Positions 44,280 through 52,023 of a DNA stretch of 56,899 bases are shown in pieces (positions within the stretch are counted from its first letter, which is position 1; each line of letters opens with the position of its first letter). Below the pieces are notes generated by a model that made no database searches, was not told the origin of the DNA, and worked only from the letters and a program-made list of their open reading frames with translations. The stretch comes from Brevundimonas sp. (lineage in GTDB: Bacteria; Pseudomonadota; Alphaproteobacteria; Caulobacterales; Caulobacteraceae): the NCBI RefSeq assembly GCF_030704825.1, contig NZ_JAUYNX010000009.1:1-56899 (forward strand), in the 5' to 3' direction. The position numbers and the translations under genes were made by a program.

Positions 44280-44962
44280 GCGCGGACGACCAGAAACGCC
44301 GGGCGGGCGAAGCCGCCGCCGAACGGGTCGAGGCCGGCATGGTCGTCGGGCTCGGCACCGGCTCCACCGCCGCATGGTTCGTCAAGGCGCTGGCCGCCCG
44401 CCACCTGGCCGGCCTACGCTGCGTGCCGACCTCGGAAGCCACTGCCGAACTGGCCCGCGAACTGGGACTGACGCTGTCGACGCTCGAGGACACCCCGCGC
44501 ATCGACCTGACCGTCGACGGGGCCGACGAGATCGGACCGGGCCTGGCCCTGATCAAGGGCGGCGGCGCGGCCCTGCTGCGCGAGAAACTGGTCTGGGAGG
44601 CCTCGGCCCGCTGCCTCGTCATCGCCGACGCCGCCAAGGTGGTGAAGACTCTCGGCGCCTTCGCCCTGCCGATCGAGGTCGTCGCCTTCGGCCACAAGAC
44701 CACGGCCAACCGCATCGCCGACGTCCTGGCCGATCACGACATCGCCATGCCCGCGCGGGTGCGGACGGCCGAGCGGGGGCTGGTGCGGACCGACGGCGGC
44801 AATCTGATCTATGACGCCCGCTGCGGCGCCATCCACGATCCGGTGCGGCTGGCCGACGACCTCAAGCTGATCACCGGCGTGGTCGAGCACGGCCTGTTCC
44901 TCGATCTGGCGGACGAGGCGATCATCGGCTTGGATTCCGGCGTGGAAAGCCTACTTCCCTGA
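44276..44962 (+). CDS. rpiA: ribose-5-phosphate isomerase A
   Basis: Enzyme of 228 residues interconverting ribose 5-phosphate and ribulose 5-phosphate. Family motifs are complete: [34 protein letters not shown] with the catalytic Asp, and the Glu in [10 protein letters not shown]-terminal [18 protein letters not shown] is also typical. The start overlaps the glmU stop by 4 bases, so the pair is one operon. Confidence 0.96.
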   Translation: MSADDQKRRAGEAAAERVEAGMVVGLGTGSTAAWFVKALAARHLAGLRCVPTSEATAELARELGLTLSTLEDTPRIDLTVDGADEIGPGLALIKGGGAALLREKLVWEASARCLVIADAAKVVKTLGAFALPIEVVAFGHKTTANRIADVLADHDIAMPARVRTAERGLVRTDGGNLIYDARCGAIHDPVRLADDLKLITGVVEHGLFLDLADEAIIGLDSGVESLLP

Positions 44963-44964
44963 TC

Positions 44965-45095
44965 TCCGCTCATCCCGGCGAAAGCCGGGACCCAGTGCTT
45001 TCATGGGGCAGGGTGTTCGGGATTGGCGTTGGTGCGGATCGGGTTCAACCGGTCGTCCACAGGACTGGGTCCCGGCTTTCGCCGGGATGAGCGGA
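44965..45095. repeat. inverted-repeat element (32-bp arms) between rpiA and gor
   Basis: Two perfectly complementary 32-base arms lie at 44965-44996 and 45064-45095, around a 67-base centre. The arm core contains CATCCCGGCGAAAGCCGGGA, itself a small hairpin (CCCGGC-GAAA-GCCGGG). It fills nearly the whole gap between the genes. It looks like a REP/MITE-type genomic element and could also end rpiA transcription. Confidence 0.8.
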
Positions 45096-45102
45096 AAAGA
45101 AT

Positions 45103-46488
45103 ATGGCTGAGACCTACCACTACGATCTCTTCGTCATCGGCGCCGGCTCCGGCGGCGTCCGCGCCGCGCGCCTGACCGCCCTCGGCGGCAAACGGGTCGG
45201 GATCGCCGAGGAGTTCCGGGTCGGCGGCACCTGCGTCATCCGCGGCTGCGTGCCCAAGAAATTCATGGTGATGGCGTCGGACTTCGCCCACCATTTCCAC
45301 ACGGCCGAAGGCTACGGCTGGACCGTCGATGCGACCTTCGACTGGCCGAAATTCCTCCAGGCCAAGGACGTCGAGATCGCGCGCCTGTCCGGCATCTACG
45401 CCGCCAACCTGGGCAAGGCCGGCGTCGACCTGATCCACGGACGGGCGGTGCTGAAGGACGCCCACACCGTCGAGATCGTCGGCAAGGACCAGACCATCAC
45501 CGCCGAGAAAATCCTGATCGCCACGGGCGGGCGGCCCTGGGTTCCGGAGGGCCTGCCGGGGATCGAGCACGCCATCACCTCGGAAGAGGCCTTCCACCTG
45601 CCGGAACTGCCCAAACGCATCCTGATCGCCGGCGGCGGCTATATCGCGGTGGAGTTCGCCGGCATCTTCGCCGGGCTCGGGGTCGAGACCACCCTGATCT
45701 ACCGCGGCCCCAACATCCTGCGCGGCTTCGACGACGACGTGCGCGCCCATCTGGCCGGCGAGATCGAGAAGCGGGGGATCAAGGTCATCCTCGGCTGCCA
45801 GCATTCGGCCATCGAGAAGACCGCGACGGGTCTTAACAACAAGCTCGAGAACGGCATGGAGATCGAGACCGACGTGGTGATGTTCGCCACCGGTCGGGTG
45901 CCGCATGTGAAGGACCTCGGACTCGAGGCCGCCGGCGTCGAGCTGAATGACGAGGGCGCGATCAGGGTCGATACGCTGTCTAGGACCACGGCCGACAACA
46001 TCTGGGCCATCGGCGACGTCACCGACCGGATGAATCTGACCCCGGTGGCGATCCGCGAGGCGGTGGCCTTCCACGAGACCGTCTGGCGCGACAATCCCCA
46101 GGCCTTCGACTACGAGGCCGTCGCCAGCGCGGTGTTCAGCCAGCCGCCGGTCGGAACCGTCGGCCTGACCGAGAGCGAGGCGCGGCATTCGTGTCCGGGC
46201 GAGGTCGACGTCTATCTGACCCGGTTCCGGCCGATGAAATACGCCTTCACCGGCTCCGACGAACGGATGCTGATGAAGCTGGTGGTCGACGGCCAGAGCC
46301 AGAAGGTCGTCGGCGTCCACATCGTCGGCCCGGAGGCGCCCGAGATGATCCAGCTGGCCGCCATCGCCGTGAAGGCCGGCCTGACCAAGGCCCAGTGGGA
46401 CGCCACCTGCGCGGTTCATCCGACCATGGCCGAGGAACTGGTCACCCTGAAAGAGAAGCAGCAGCCGGGAAACATGTCGGCCGGCTAG
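45103..46488 (+). CDS. gor: glutathione-disulfide reductase
   Basis: FAD/NADPH enzyme of 461 residues that reduces glutathione disulfide. The FAD site is FVIGAGSGGVRAAR. The redox-active disulfide is GGTCVIRGCVPKK, specific for glutathione reductase-like members. The NADP site is GGGYIAVEFAGIFAGLG. The C-terminal interface has the catalytic His in CAVHPTMAEELV. Starts 7 bases after the inverted-repeat element, so its ribosome site (GGAAAAGA) touches the end of the repeat. Confidence 0.95.
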   Translation: MAETYHYDLFVIGAGSGGVRAARLTALGGKRVGIAEEFRVGGTCVIRGCVPKKFMVMASDFAHHFHTAEGYGWTVDATFDWPKFLQAKDVEIARLSGIYAANLGKAGVDLIHGRAVLKDAHTVEIVGKDQTITAEKILIATGGRPWVPEGLPGIEHAITSEEAFHLPELPKRILIAGGGYIAVEFAGIFAGLGVETTLIYRGPNILRGFDDDVRAHLAGEIEKRGIKVILGCQHSAIEKTATGLNNKLENGMEIETDVVMFATGRVPHVKDLGLEAAGVELNDEGAIRVDTLSRTTADNIWAIGDVTDRMNLTPVAIREAVAFHETVWRDNPQAFDYEAVASAVFSQPPVGTVGLTESEARHSCPGEVDVYLTRFRPMKYAFTGSDERMLMKLVVDGQSQKVVGVHIVGPEAPEMIQLAAIAVKAGLTKAQWDATCAVHPTMAEELVTLKEKQQPGNMSAG

Positions 46489-46579
46489 GGCGTCCGATTT
46501 TGACGTACCGGTCTGCAACACTGGGCGGATGACCGACGTCTTTCCGATTTCCCCGATGACCGGACGCATTGGACTCTTC

Positions 46580-46640
46580 GGACGCTTCGGACGGTGTTTT
46601 CAAACCCGGACGCGCGCACGGAGTGGACGCTTCGGACGGT
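46580..46640. repeat. short direct repeats in the gor-DAHP synthase gap
   Basis: GGACGCTTCGGACGGT occurs at 46580-46595 and 46625-46640, 45 bases apart, each followed by a GTTTTC within 16 bases. The 257-base gap holds no gene. Meaning unknown. Confidence 0.4.
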
Positions 46641-46745
46641 TTGGACTGCGTTTTCGAGTTTGGCCCGGGTGAAAAGCGGGAGCGCCGACAGAACTGCGAC
46701 ACGGCTTTCGTTGTCCCGGGCGGCGCGAACGCCTATCCTTGAGGC

Positions 46746-48119
46746 ATGAGTATGCGCTGGACCCCCGATAGCTGGAGACAAAAGCCCGTCGTGCAGATGC
46801 CGACGGACTATCCGGACATGGCCGCCCTGACCCGGGTCGAGGACGAGCTGCGCGCCCTCCCGCCGCTGGTCTTCGCTGGCGAGGCGCGGCGGCTGACCGC
46901 CAAACTGGCCCAGGTCGAGGCGGGCGAGGCCTTCCTGCTGCAGGGCGGCGACTGCGCCGAGAGCTTCAAGGAATTCTCGACCGACAACATCCGCGACACC
47001 TTCCGCCTGATCCTGCAAATGGCCGTGGTCCTGACCTTCGCCGGCCGCAAGCCGGTGGTGAAGGTCGGCCGCATCGCCGGCCAGTTCGCCAAGCCGCGCT
47101 CCTCCTCGCTGGAAACCATCGGCGACGAGACCCTGCCCAGCTATCGCGGCGACATCATCAACGGCATGGCCTTCACGCCGGAAGAGCGCGTGCCGGATCC
47201 CCAGCGCTTGCTGAAGGCGTACAACCAGTCGGCCTCGACCCTGAACCTGCTGCGCGCCTTCGCAGGCGGCGGCTACGCCGACCTGTACAACATCCACCGC
47301 TGGACGATGGGCTTCGCGGCCGACAGCGCCTACGGCGCCAAATATCGCGACCTCGCGGACAAGATCACCGAGGCGCTGGCCTTCATGGAGGCCGTCGGCG
47401 TCACGCCCGAGAGCCACCCCGACCTGAGCCGGGTCGAGGTCTTCACCAGCCATGAAGCCCTGCTGCTCAACCTCGAGGGCGCCCTGACGCGGCTCGACGG
47501 CGCCACCGGCGAATGGTTCGACACCTCGGCCCACATGGTCTGGATCGGGGAACGGACGCGCCAGCTGGACGGCGCCCATGTCGAGTTCGCGCGAGGCATC
47601 AGGAATCCGATCGGGATGAAATGCGGACCGACGATGGAGCCGGACGACCTTCTGGCCCTGATCGACGTCCTGAACCCGGATAATACGCCGGGCCGCCTGA
47701 CCCTGATCGGCCGCTTCGGCGTGGACAAGGTCGGTGAGCGCCTGCCGCGCCTGATGAAGGCGGTGAAGGACAACGGCAAGCGCGTGGTCTGGTCGATCGA
47801 CCCGATGCACGGCAACACGCTGAAGGCCGGCAACGGCTACAAGACCCGGCCGTTCGAGCGCATCCTCGGCGAGGTGCGCGGCTTCATCGACGTGGCCGAG
47901 GCCGAGGGAGTGCATCCCGGCGGCGTCCATCTCGAAATGACCGGCCAGAACGTCACCGAATGCCTTGGCGGCGCCCAGGCCCTGACCGAGGACGATCTGT
48001 CCAGCCGCTACCACACCCATTGCGATCCCCGCCTGAATGCGGATCAGGCGCTGGAACTGGCCTTCCTGGTGGCCGAACGGCTCAAGGCCGGGCGGCGGTC
48101 GCGGTCGGAAGCGGCCTGA
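46746..48119 (+). CDS. class II 3-deoxy-7-phosphoheptulonate synthase
   Basis: DAHP synthase of 457 residues, the entry step of the shikimate pathway. It is of the plant-like class II (AroA-II): it starts with [20 protein letters not shown] and carries [11 protein letters not shown] with the metal-binding Cys, [39 protein letters not shown] and [17 protein letters not shown]. Complete. It is followed after one base by the prephenate dehydratase gene, so entry and branch steps towards phenylalanine are joined. Confidence 0.95.
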   Translation: MSMRWTPDSWRQKPVVQMPTDYPDMAALTRVEDELRALPPLVFAGEARRLTAKLAQVEAGEAFLLQGGDCAESFKEFSTDNIRDTFRLILQMAVVLTFAGRKPVVKVGRIAGQFAKPRSSSLETIGDETLPSYRGDIINGMAFTPEERVPDPQRLLKAYNQSASTLNLLRAFAGGGYADLYNIHRWTMGFAADSAYGAKYRDLADKITEALAFMEAVGVTPESHPDLSRVEVFTSHEALLLNLEGALTRLDGATGEWFDTSAHMVWIGERTRQLDGAHVEFARGIRNPIGMKCGPTMEPDDLLALIDVLNPDNTPGRLTLIGRFGVDKVGERLPRLMKAVKDNGKRVVWSIDPMHGNTLKAGNGYKTRPFERILGEVRGFIDVAEAEGVHPGGVHLEMTGQNVTECLGGAQALTEDDLSSRYHTHCDPRLNADQALELAFLVAERLKAGRRSRSEAA

Positions 48120-48120
48120 G

Positions 48121-48702
48121 GTGGAGGGCGTGGGCCGGCCCGCGGGCGACGATGTCGGGGGACGCTGCGCCTATCAGGGCGCGCCCGGCGCCTTCAGCCA
48201 CGAGGCCTGCATCGACCTGCGACCCTGGGACGAGGCCGTGGCCTACGACACCTTCGAGGCCGTCATCGCCGCGCTGAAATCCGGAGAGGTCGGCTGCGCC
48301 CTGATCCCCGTGGAGAACACCACCATCGGACGGGTCGAGCCGGCGGCCTCGCTGGTCGAGGCGGCCGACCTGAAGGTGGTGTCCGACGCCTGGCGGCCGA
48401 TCCGTCTCGCCCTGATGGCGCCGCCCGGGGCGACCCTGCGGACGGTGAAGACCGCCGAAAGCCATCCGATCGCCTTGCGTCAATGTCCGGCGTTCCTTGA
48501 GGCCCATGGCCTCACGCCGGTCGAGGCGTTCGACACCGCCGGCGCGGCGCGCGCCGTGGCCGAGGCCGGCGACGTGACCCGGGCCGCGGTGGCTCCGGCC
48601 CGGGCGGCCGAGGTCTATGAGCTGTCGATTTTGCGCAACGACATCCAGGATTCCGAAGACAATCGCACGCGTTTTGTCCTGTTGAGCGTCAATCCGGCTT
48701 GA
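48121..48702 (+). CDS. pheA: prephenate dehydratase lacking the ACT domain
   Basis: Enzyme of 193 residues converting prephenate to phenylpyruvate. Motifs GAPGAFSHEA, IPVENTTIGRV and the catalytic TRF in SEDNRTRFVLL are present. The protein ends eight residues after this motif, so the C-terminal ACT domain that binds phenylalanine is missing, and the ACT motifs (GALL, ESRP) are not found in the next gene either. The start is GTG (48121; 48130 is the alternative). Feedback inhibition by Phe would not be expected. Coupled to DAHP synthase upstream. Confidence 0.9.
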   Translation: MEGVGRPAGDDVGGRCAYQGAPGAFSHEACIDLRPWDEAVAYDTFEAVIAALKSGEVGCALIPVENTTIGRVEPAASLVEAADLKVVSDAWRPIRLALMAPPGATLRTVKTAESHPIALRQCPAFLEAHGLTPVEAFDTAGAARAVAEAGDVTRAAVAPARAAEVYELSILRNDIQDSEDNRTRFVLLSVNPA

Positions 48703-48733
48703 CGGCGCACGATCCGTGCGGCTTCTGGCGCGC

Positions 48734-48826
48734 ATGGTTCGCTCGCAAGTCATCGCTGCGACTGCATTCGCCCGCGTTTTCGCGGCCGCGGACCTGTATT
48801 TCTATGGCTTTCGATACGCCGGCTGA
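48734..48826 (+). CDS. putative Tyr/Phe-rich leader peptide of the chorismate mutase gene
   Basis: A 30-codon frame (ATG at 48734, TGA at 48824) whose end reads ADLYFYGFRYAG. Five of the seven codons 22-28 are Tyr or Phe, and TAT and TTT, rare in this genome, are used. Two more Phe are at codons 12 and 16. A strong hairpin starts at the last two sense codons. This is the layout of an amino-acid attenuation leader for aromatic synthesis. Weak points: the ribosome site is poor and no T-run follows the hairpins. Confidence 0.55.
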   Translation: MVRSQVIAATAFARVFAAADLYFYGFRYAG

Positions 48827-48882
48827 GGCGTCGGGGACATCGTCCTGACGGCCTCGCCGGCGACCGCCCCGCGACGGGGCGG
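48818..48882 (+). promoter_or_regulatory. hairpins of a possible attenuator before chorismate mutase
   Basis: Hairpin 1 (48818-48861) pairs GCCGGC-T-GAGGC with GCCTCGCCGGC and has an inner stem GGAC/GTCC; it begins inside the leader stop region. Hairpin 2 (48864-48882) is CCGCCCCG-CGA-CGGGGCGG. The CGGGG at 48831 could also pair with CCCCG at 48867, giving an alternative fold. No T-run follows on this strand, so classical termination is not shown. Confidence 0.4.
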
Positions 48883-48933
48883 CGGCTCGCAAAAATCCCT
48901 CATCGCCGCGATCGAAATCGAAAGTCCTTTCCC

Positions 48934-49719
48934 GTGACCCCTTCCAGTACCAAGCCCGCCCTGCAGCAAGTCTGGCCATCGCCCGCCAACGCCGCGGTGG
49001 CCGACGTCTCGCCCGAACACATGGCCCTGGCGGCCCTGCGTCACGAGATCGACCACCTCGATGACGAGCTACTGGCCCTGTTCGAGCGCCGTCTGGCCAT
49101 CGCCGCCCGAGTCGGCCAGGCCAAGGACGCCCCCGCCGGCCCTCATGTGAAACTGCGCCCCGACCGCGAACAGGCGGTGCTGGCGCGGATGCTGGCCAAG
49201 GCCGATCCCGATAATCGGGAAGCCGTCGAATCCCTGTGGCGACAGATCGTCGGCTGGGGCCTGGCCCGTCAGGGCCGGATCAAGGTGCAGGTCTGGTCGC
49301 CCGTCGAGCCGACCCGCGCCTTCGACGGCGCCCGCCTGCGCTTCGGCGCCGCCGCCGACATGCGCGCCGTGCGCGACCCCGAGGCCGCCCTCGCCTGGGC
49401 CGCCGAGGGCAACGGGGTGGCGGTGCTGGCGGTCAACGCCGACAGCGCCTGGTGGATAGGCCTGCGCCGCGACTGGTCGATGCTGAGCGTGTTCGACGGC
49501 TTCGGCGGCGCGACGCCGACGGCCCTGGCGGTCGGACGGATCGATCCGGCGGCGCTGCCCACCGGCCGGCGCGTGCTGGTCGATGCGGGCGGCGACGCGG
49601 GAGACGGCGGCGGCATTCGTCGGCGCGGCCTTGCCACACACCACGGCTGGACCCTGTCGTTGACCGACGCCAACCTGCCCGTCGGCGGCGACGAGGGCTG
49701 CGTCGGCGCGATCGGCTAG
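48934..49719 (+). CDS. chorismate mutase (AroQ type) with C-terminal extension
   Basis: Protein of 261 residues converting chorismate to prephenate. The AroQ domain is at about 30-110 (LAALRHEIDHLDDELLALFE, RLAIAARVGQAK, LRPDREQAVLARML, SLWRQIVGWGLA). The remaining 150 residues are not a recognised ACT or dehydratase domain (VQVWSPVEPTRAFDGARLRF, DWSMLSVFDGFGG); they may have a regulatory role. Start is GTG at 48934; the ATG at 49021, just before the domain, is possible. Together with the dehydratase upstream it supplies the two activities that many bacteria join in one P-protein. Confidence 0.88.
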   Translation: MTPSSTKPALQQVWPSPANAAVADVSPEHMALAALRHEIDHLDDELLALFERRLAIAARVGQAKDAPAGPHVKLRPDREQAVLARMLAKADPDNREAVESLWRQIVGWGLARQGRIKVQVWSPVEPTRAFDGARLRFGAAADMRAVRDPEAALAWAAEGNGVAVLAVNADSAWWIGLRRDWSMLSVFDGFGGATPTALAVGRIDPAALPTGRRVLVDAGGDAGDGGGIRRRGLATHHGWTLSLTDANLPVGGDEGCVGAIG

Positions 49720-49735
49720 GGCCGGGGAGGGCGGG

Positions 49736-50521
49736 TTAGCCCGCCTTCGCCGTCCGGATGGCGCGGTCGATGTCGGCGGGCTGGATGCTGGCTGTGGCCC
49801 GGCCGTTGACGAAGAACGTCGGCGTGCCCTGAAGACCGAGGTTGGCGGCCGACAGCTGGATGTCGGCCAGGTGTCGGGCGACTTCGGGACTCGCCATCGC
49901 GGTCCGCGCCGCCGGAATCGCCACGCCATTGGCGGTCAGGATGCGATCCACGGCCGCCTTGTCCAGCGCCGGCTCGGCCATCAGGGCGCGGAACACTGGC
50001 AGGTATTTGCCCTGGCGGTGCGCGGCCTGGGCCGCGCGCGCGGCGTAATGCGACGTGTCGTCGGTCCCGCGGTCCAGGATGGGCCAGTCCTTGAACACGA
50101 ATCGCACGTCGGGATGGGCCTGCATCAGGCGCAGCACCTCCGGAGCCGTCGCCTTGCAGCCCGGGCAGCGGAAGTCGAAGAACTCGATCACCGTGACCCT
50201 TGCGTCCGCGGGGCCGAAGCTCGGGTCGCGCGCATCGACGGCGAGCAGGGAGGGGCTGGCGGCGGCCCGTTGGTTGATGGCCCCGGTGCGCGCGGTTTCT
50301 TCTTTCGCCTGCAGCGCCGCGCTGACTTCCTGGAGGATCTCCGGGTTCTCAAGCAGATAGGATCGCACCCGTCCGTCGAAATCGCGGCCCGTGGCGTAGG
50401 GCGCCGCCGCCAGGGCGAGGGCGACGACCGAGACCGCCAGCGCCGCCGTGCTCGCGCGCGGTCCGGAGAGGAATCCGCCGCGTCGCGGGGCGTCGGTGGC
50501 GGGATCGGGCGCGTCGGTCAT
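49736..50521 (-). CDS. DsbA-like thiol:disulfide oxidoreductase
   Basis: Protein of 261 residues anchored by an N-terminal membrane helix (TAALAVSVVALALAAAPYATG). A helical segment (VRSYLLENPEILQEVSAALQ) precedes a thioredoxin fold with active site FDFRCPGCKATAPE and the cis-Pro loop GLQGTPTFFVNG. This is the Com1/DsbA-like arrangement of alphaproteobacteria. It acts in the periplasm. It follows the M48 protease gene after 20 bases, so both serve envelope quality control. Confidence 0.9.
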   Translation of the reverse strand: MTDAPDPATDAPRRGGFLSGPRASTAALAVSVVALALAAAPYATGRDFDGRVRSYLLENPEILQEVSAALQAKEETARTGAINQRAAASPSLLAVDARDPSFGPADARVTVIEFFDFRCPGCKATAPEVLRLMQAHPDVRFVFKDWPILDRGTDDTSHYAARAAQAAHRQGKYLPVFRALMAEPALDKAAVDRILTANGVAIPAARTAMASPEVARHLADIQLSAANLGLQGTPTFFVNGRATASIQPADIDRAIRTAKAG

Positions 50522-50541
50522 GCAGTCTCTCGGTGCGAAGG

Positions 50542-51957
50542 TCAGCCGGCGGCCGGAATCACGCCGCCCCGGTCGCGACGGCTGTTGCGGCGATCGACGT
50601 CGTCGATGTCTTCCTGGGTCGCGCCCGACGCGAAAACGATGTCCATGGCGCGCGTCCACTCGGCGGTGCCGGGGTCAAGCATGTCGCGGGCGCGCAGGGC
50701 GAACTGGGTCGCCTCACGCTCGGCTCCCGCGGCGAAATACATCTCGGCCGAGGCCAGTCGCGCCTCGCCCTCCTTGCCCTGGCTGGCGTAGGCCTGACTC
50801 AGCAAACGCCAGCCCATGGTGTTGTCGTGCTCCAGCGCCGTGGCGCGTTTCAACTGGTTCACCGCCTCGTCCAGTTTGGCGGGATCCCGGGTTTCCAGCA
50901 GGGCGTGGGCCAGATTGATGCGCAACAGGGGCGCGTCCGGCTTCAGCTCAACCGAGCGCTGGTGCGCGCCGATCGCTTCGGCGGGCCGGCCCTCCTCGAA
51001 CAGGATCTGCCCCTTGAGTTCCCAGAAATAGGGGTTCTCGGGCTGCTCCGTCAGGAACACCTCGACCGCGGCCAGCGCCTTTTCGGTCTGGCCGTCGCGA
51101 TACAGGGCGATGGCGCGGGCGTAGCGAGCGGGCAGGGACGTGTCGCTTTCCGGGTAGTCGCGCAGCGTCTGGTTCGGCGCGTCCATGAAGGCGTGGATCT
51201 TGGCCAGGATCAGCGCATGTTCGGCGACCCGCTCCGGGCTGTCCTGATGGTCATAGTTCGACTGCTCGGCGACGAAGCGGCGCAGGTTCTCGATACGCGC
51301 CGACGACAGCGGGTGGCTGCGGAAATAGGGGTAGCGCCGCTGGTCCGAGAAAACTTCCTGCGAGCGGAAATTCTCGAAGAAGGTGACGAGGCCCCGGCCG
51401 GATTCGCCCGCGTTCTGCAGCGCGCGCGCGCCGGTGTTGTCGGCCTCGCCCTCCTGATGCGTCATGTAGCGCAGCGCGCTGAGGGTGCCGAAATACTGGC
51501 TGTTGCCGAGCAGGACCGCCCCCGCATCCGGGGCGCCCGCAGCGATGGCCAGCGCCCCCAGGGCCATGGTCATCAGCATGGGCTGCATGCCCGCGCCCTG
51601 GGCCCCGTCCCGCAAGGTATGGCGGTTCTTGATATGCCCCGCCTCGTGGGCGAGGACGCCGAGAAGCTCGTTCGCTGACCGGGTCCTGAGGATCAGCCCG
51701 GTGTTCACGCCCATGATCCGGCCGCGCGTGGCGAAGGCGTTCAGGTCGTTCTCGTTGATCAGAAGGATCTCGATCTCGGAGGGCTCCAGCCCCATGGCGG
51801 TGAGAACCGGATCCGTCCATTCGTGGATGATGCCTTCGATCTCGGTGTCCCGAATGGCGCTCTGGGCCGAGACCGGCGCGGCCGCAGCCAGCATCAGGCC
51901 GGCGACGGCGGCGGCGGCGGTCAGCCGGACGACAGCGTTTCGGGACAGCCAGTTCAA
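50542..51957 (-). CDS. M48 family periplasmic metalloprotease with TPR (BepA-like)
   Basis: Protein of 471 residues with a signal peptide ending AAPVSAQS. The zinc site is VLAHEAGHIKNRH, with the downstream Glu in MTHQEGEADNTGARAL. From about residue 290 TPR units follow (ALYRDGQTEKALAAVEVFLT, PYFWELKGQILFEEGRPAEA). Architecture and length fit BepA/YfgC, which degrades or helps fold outer-membrane assembly factors such as LptD. Stands 66 bases downstream of rne. Confidence 0.92.
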   Translation of the reverse strand: MNWLSRNAVVRLTAAAAVAGLMLAAAAPVSAQSAIRDTEIEGIIHEWTDPVLTAMGLEPSEIEILLINENDLNAFATRGRIMGVNTGLILRTRSANELLGVLAHEAGHIKNRHTLRDGAQGAGMQPMLMTMALGALAIAAGAPDAGAVLLGNSQYFGTLSALRYMTHQEGEADNTGARALQNAGESGRGLVTFFENFRSQEVFSDQRRYPYFRSHPLSSARIENLRRFVAEQSNYDHQDSPERVAEHALILAKIHAFMDAPNQTLRDYPESDTSLPARYARAIALYRDGQTEKALAAVEVFLTEQPENPYFWELKGQILFEEGRPAEAIGAHQRSVELKPDAPLLRINLAHALLETRDPAKLDEAVNQLKRATALEHDNTMGWRLLSQAYASQGKEGEARLASAEMYFAAGAEREATQFALRARDMLDPGTAEWTRAMDIVFASGATQEDIDDVDRRNSRRDRGGVIPAAG

Positions 51958-52023
51958 TGCGAACTCCTCATACCCAAGTCTACGCCCCCGCCCGGCCGAT
52001 GGTCACAACCTAATCACGGCGTT

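Noticed and set aside
42858..44375. N-terminal extension of the gph frame to 744 residues
   Set aside because: The extension is antisense to glmU and has no domain; the HAD start with good ribosome site lies at 42857.
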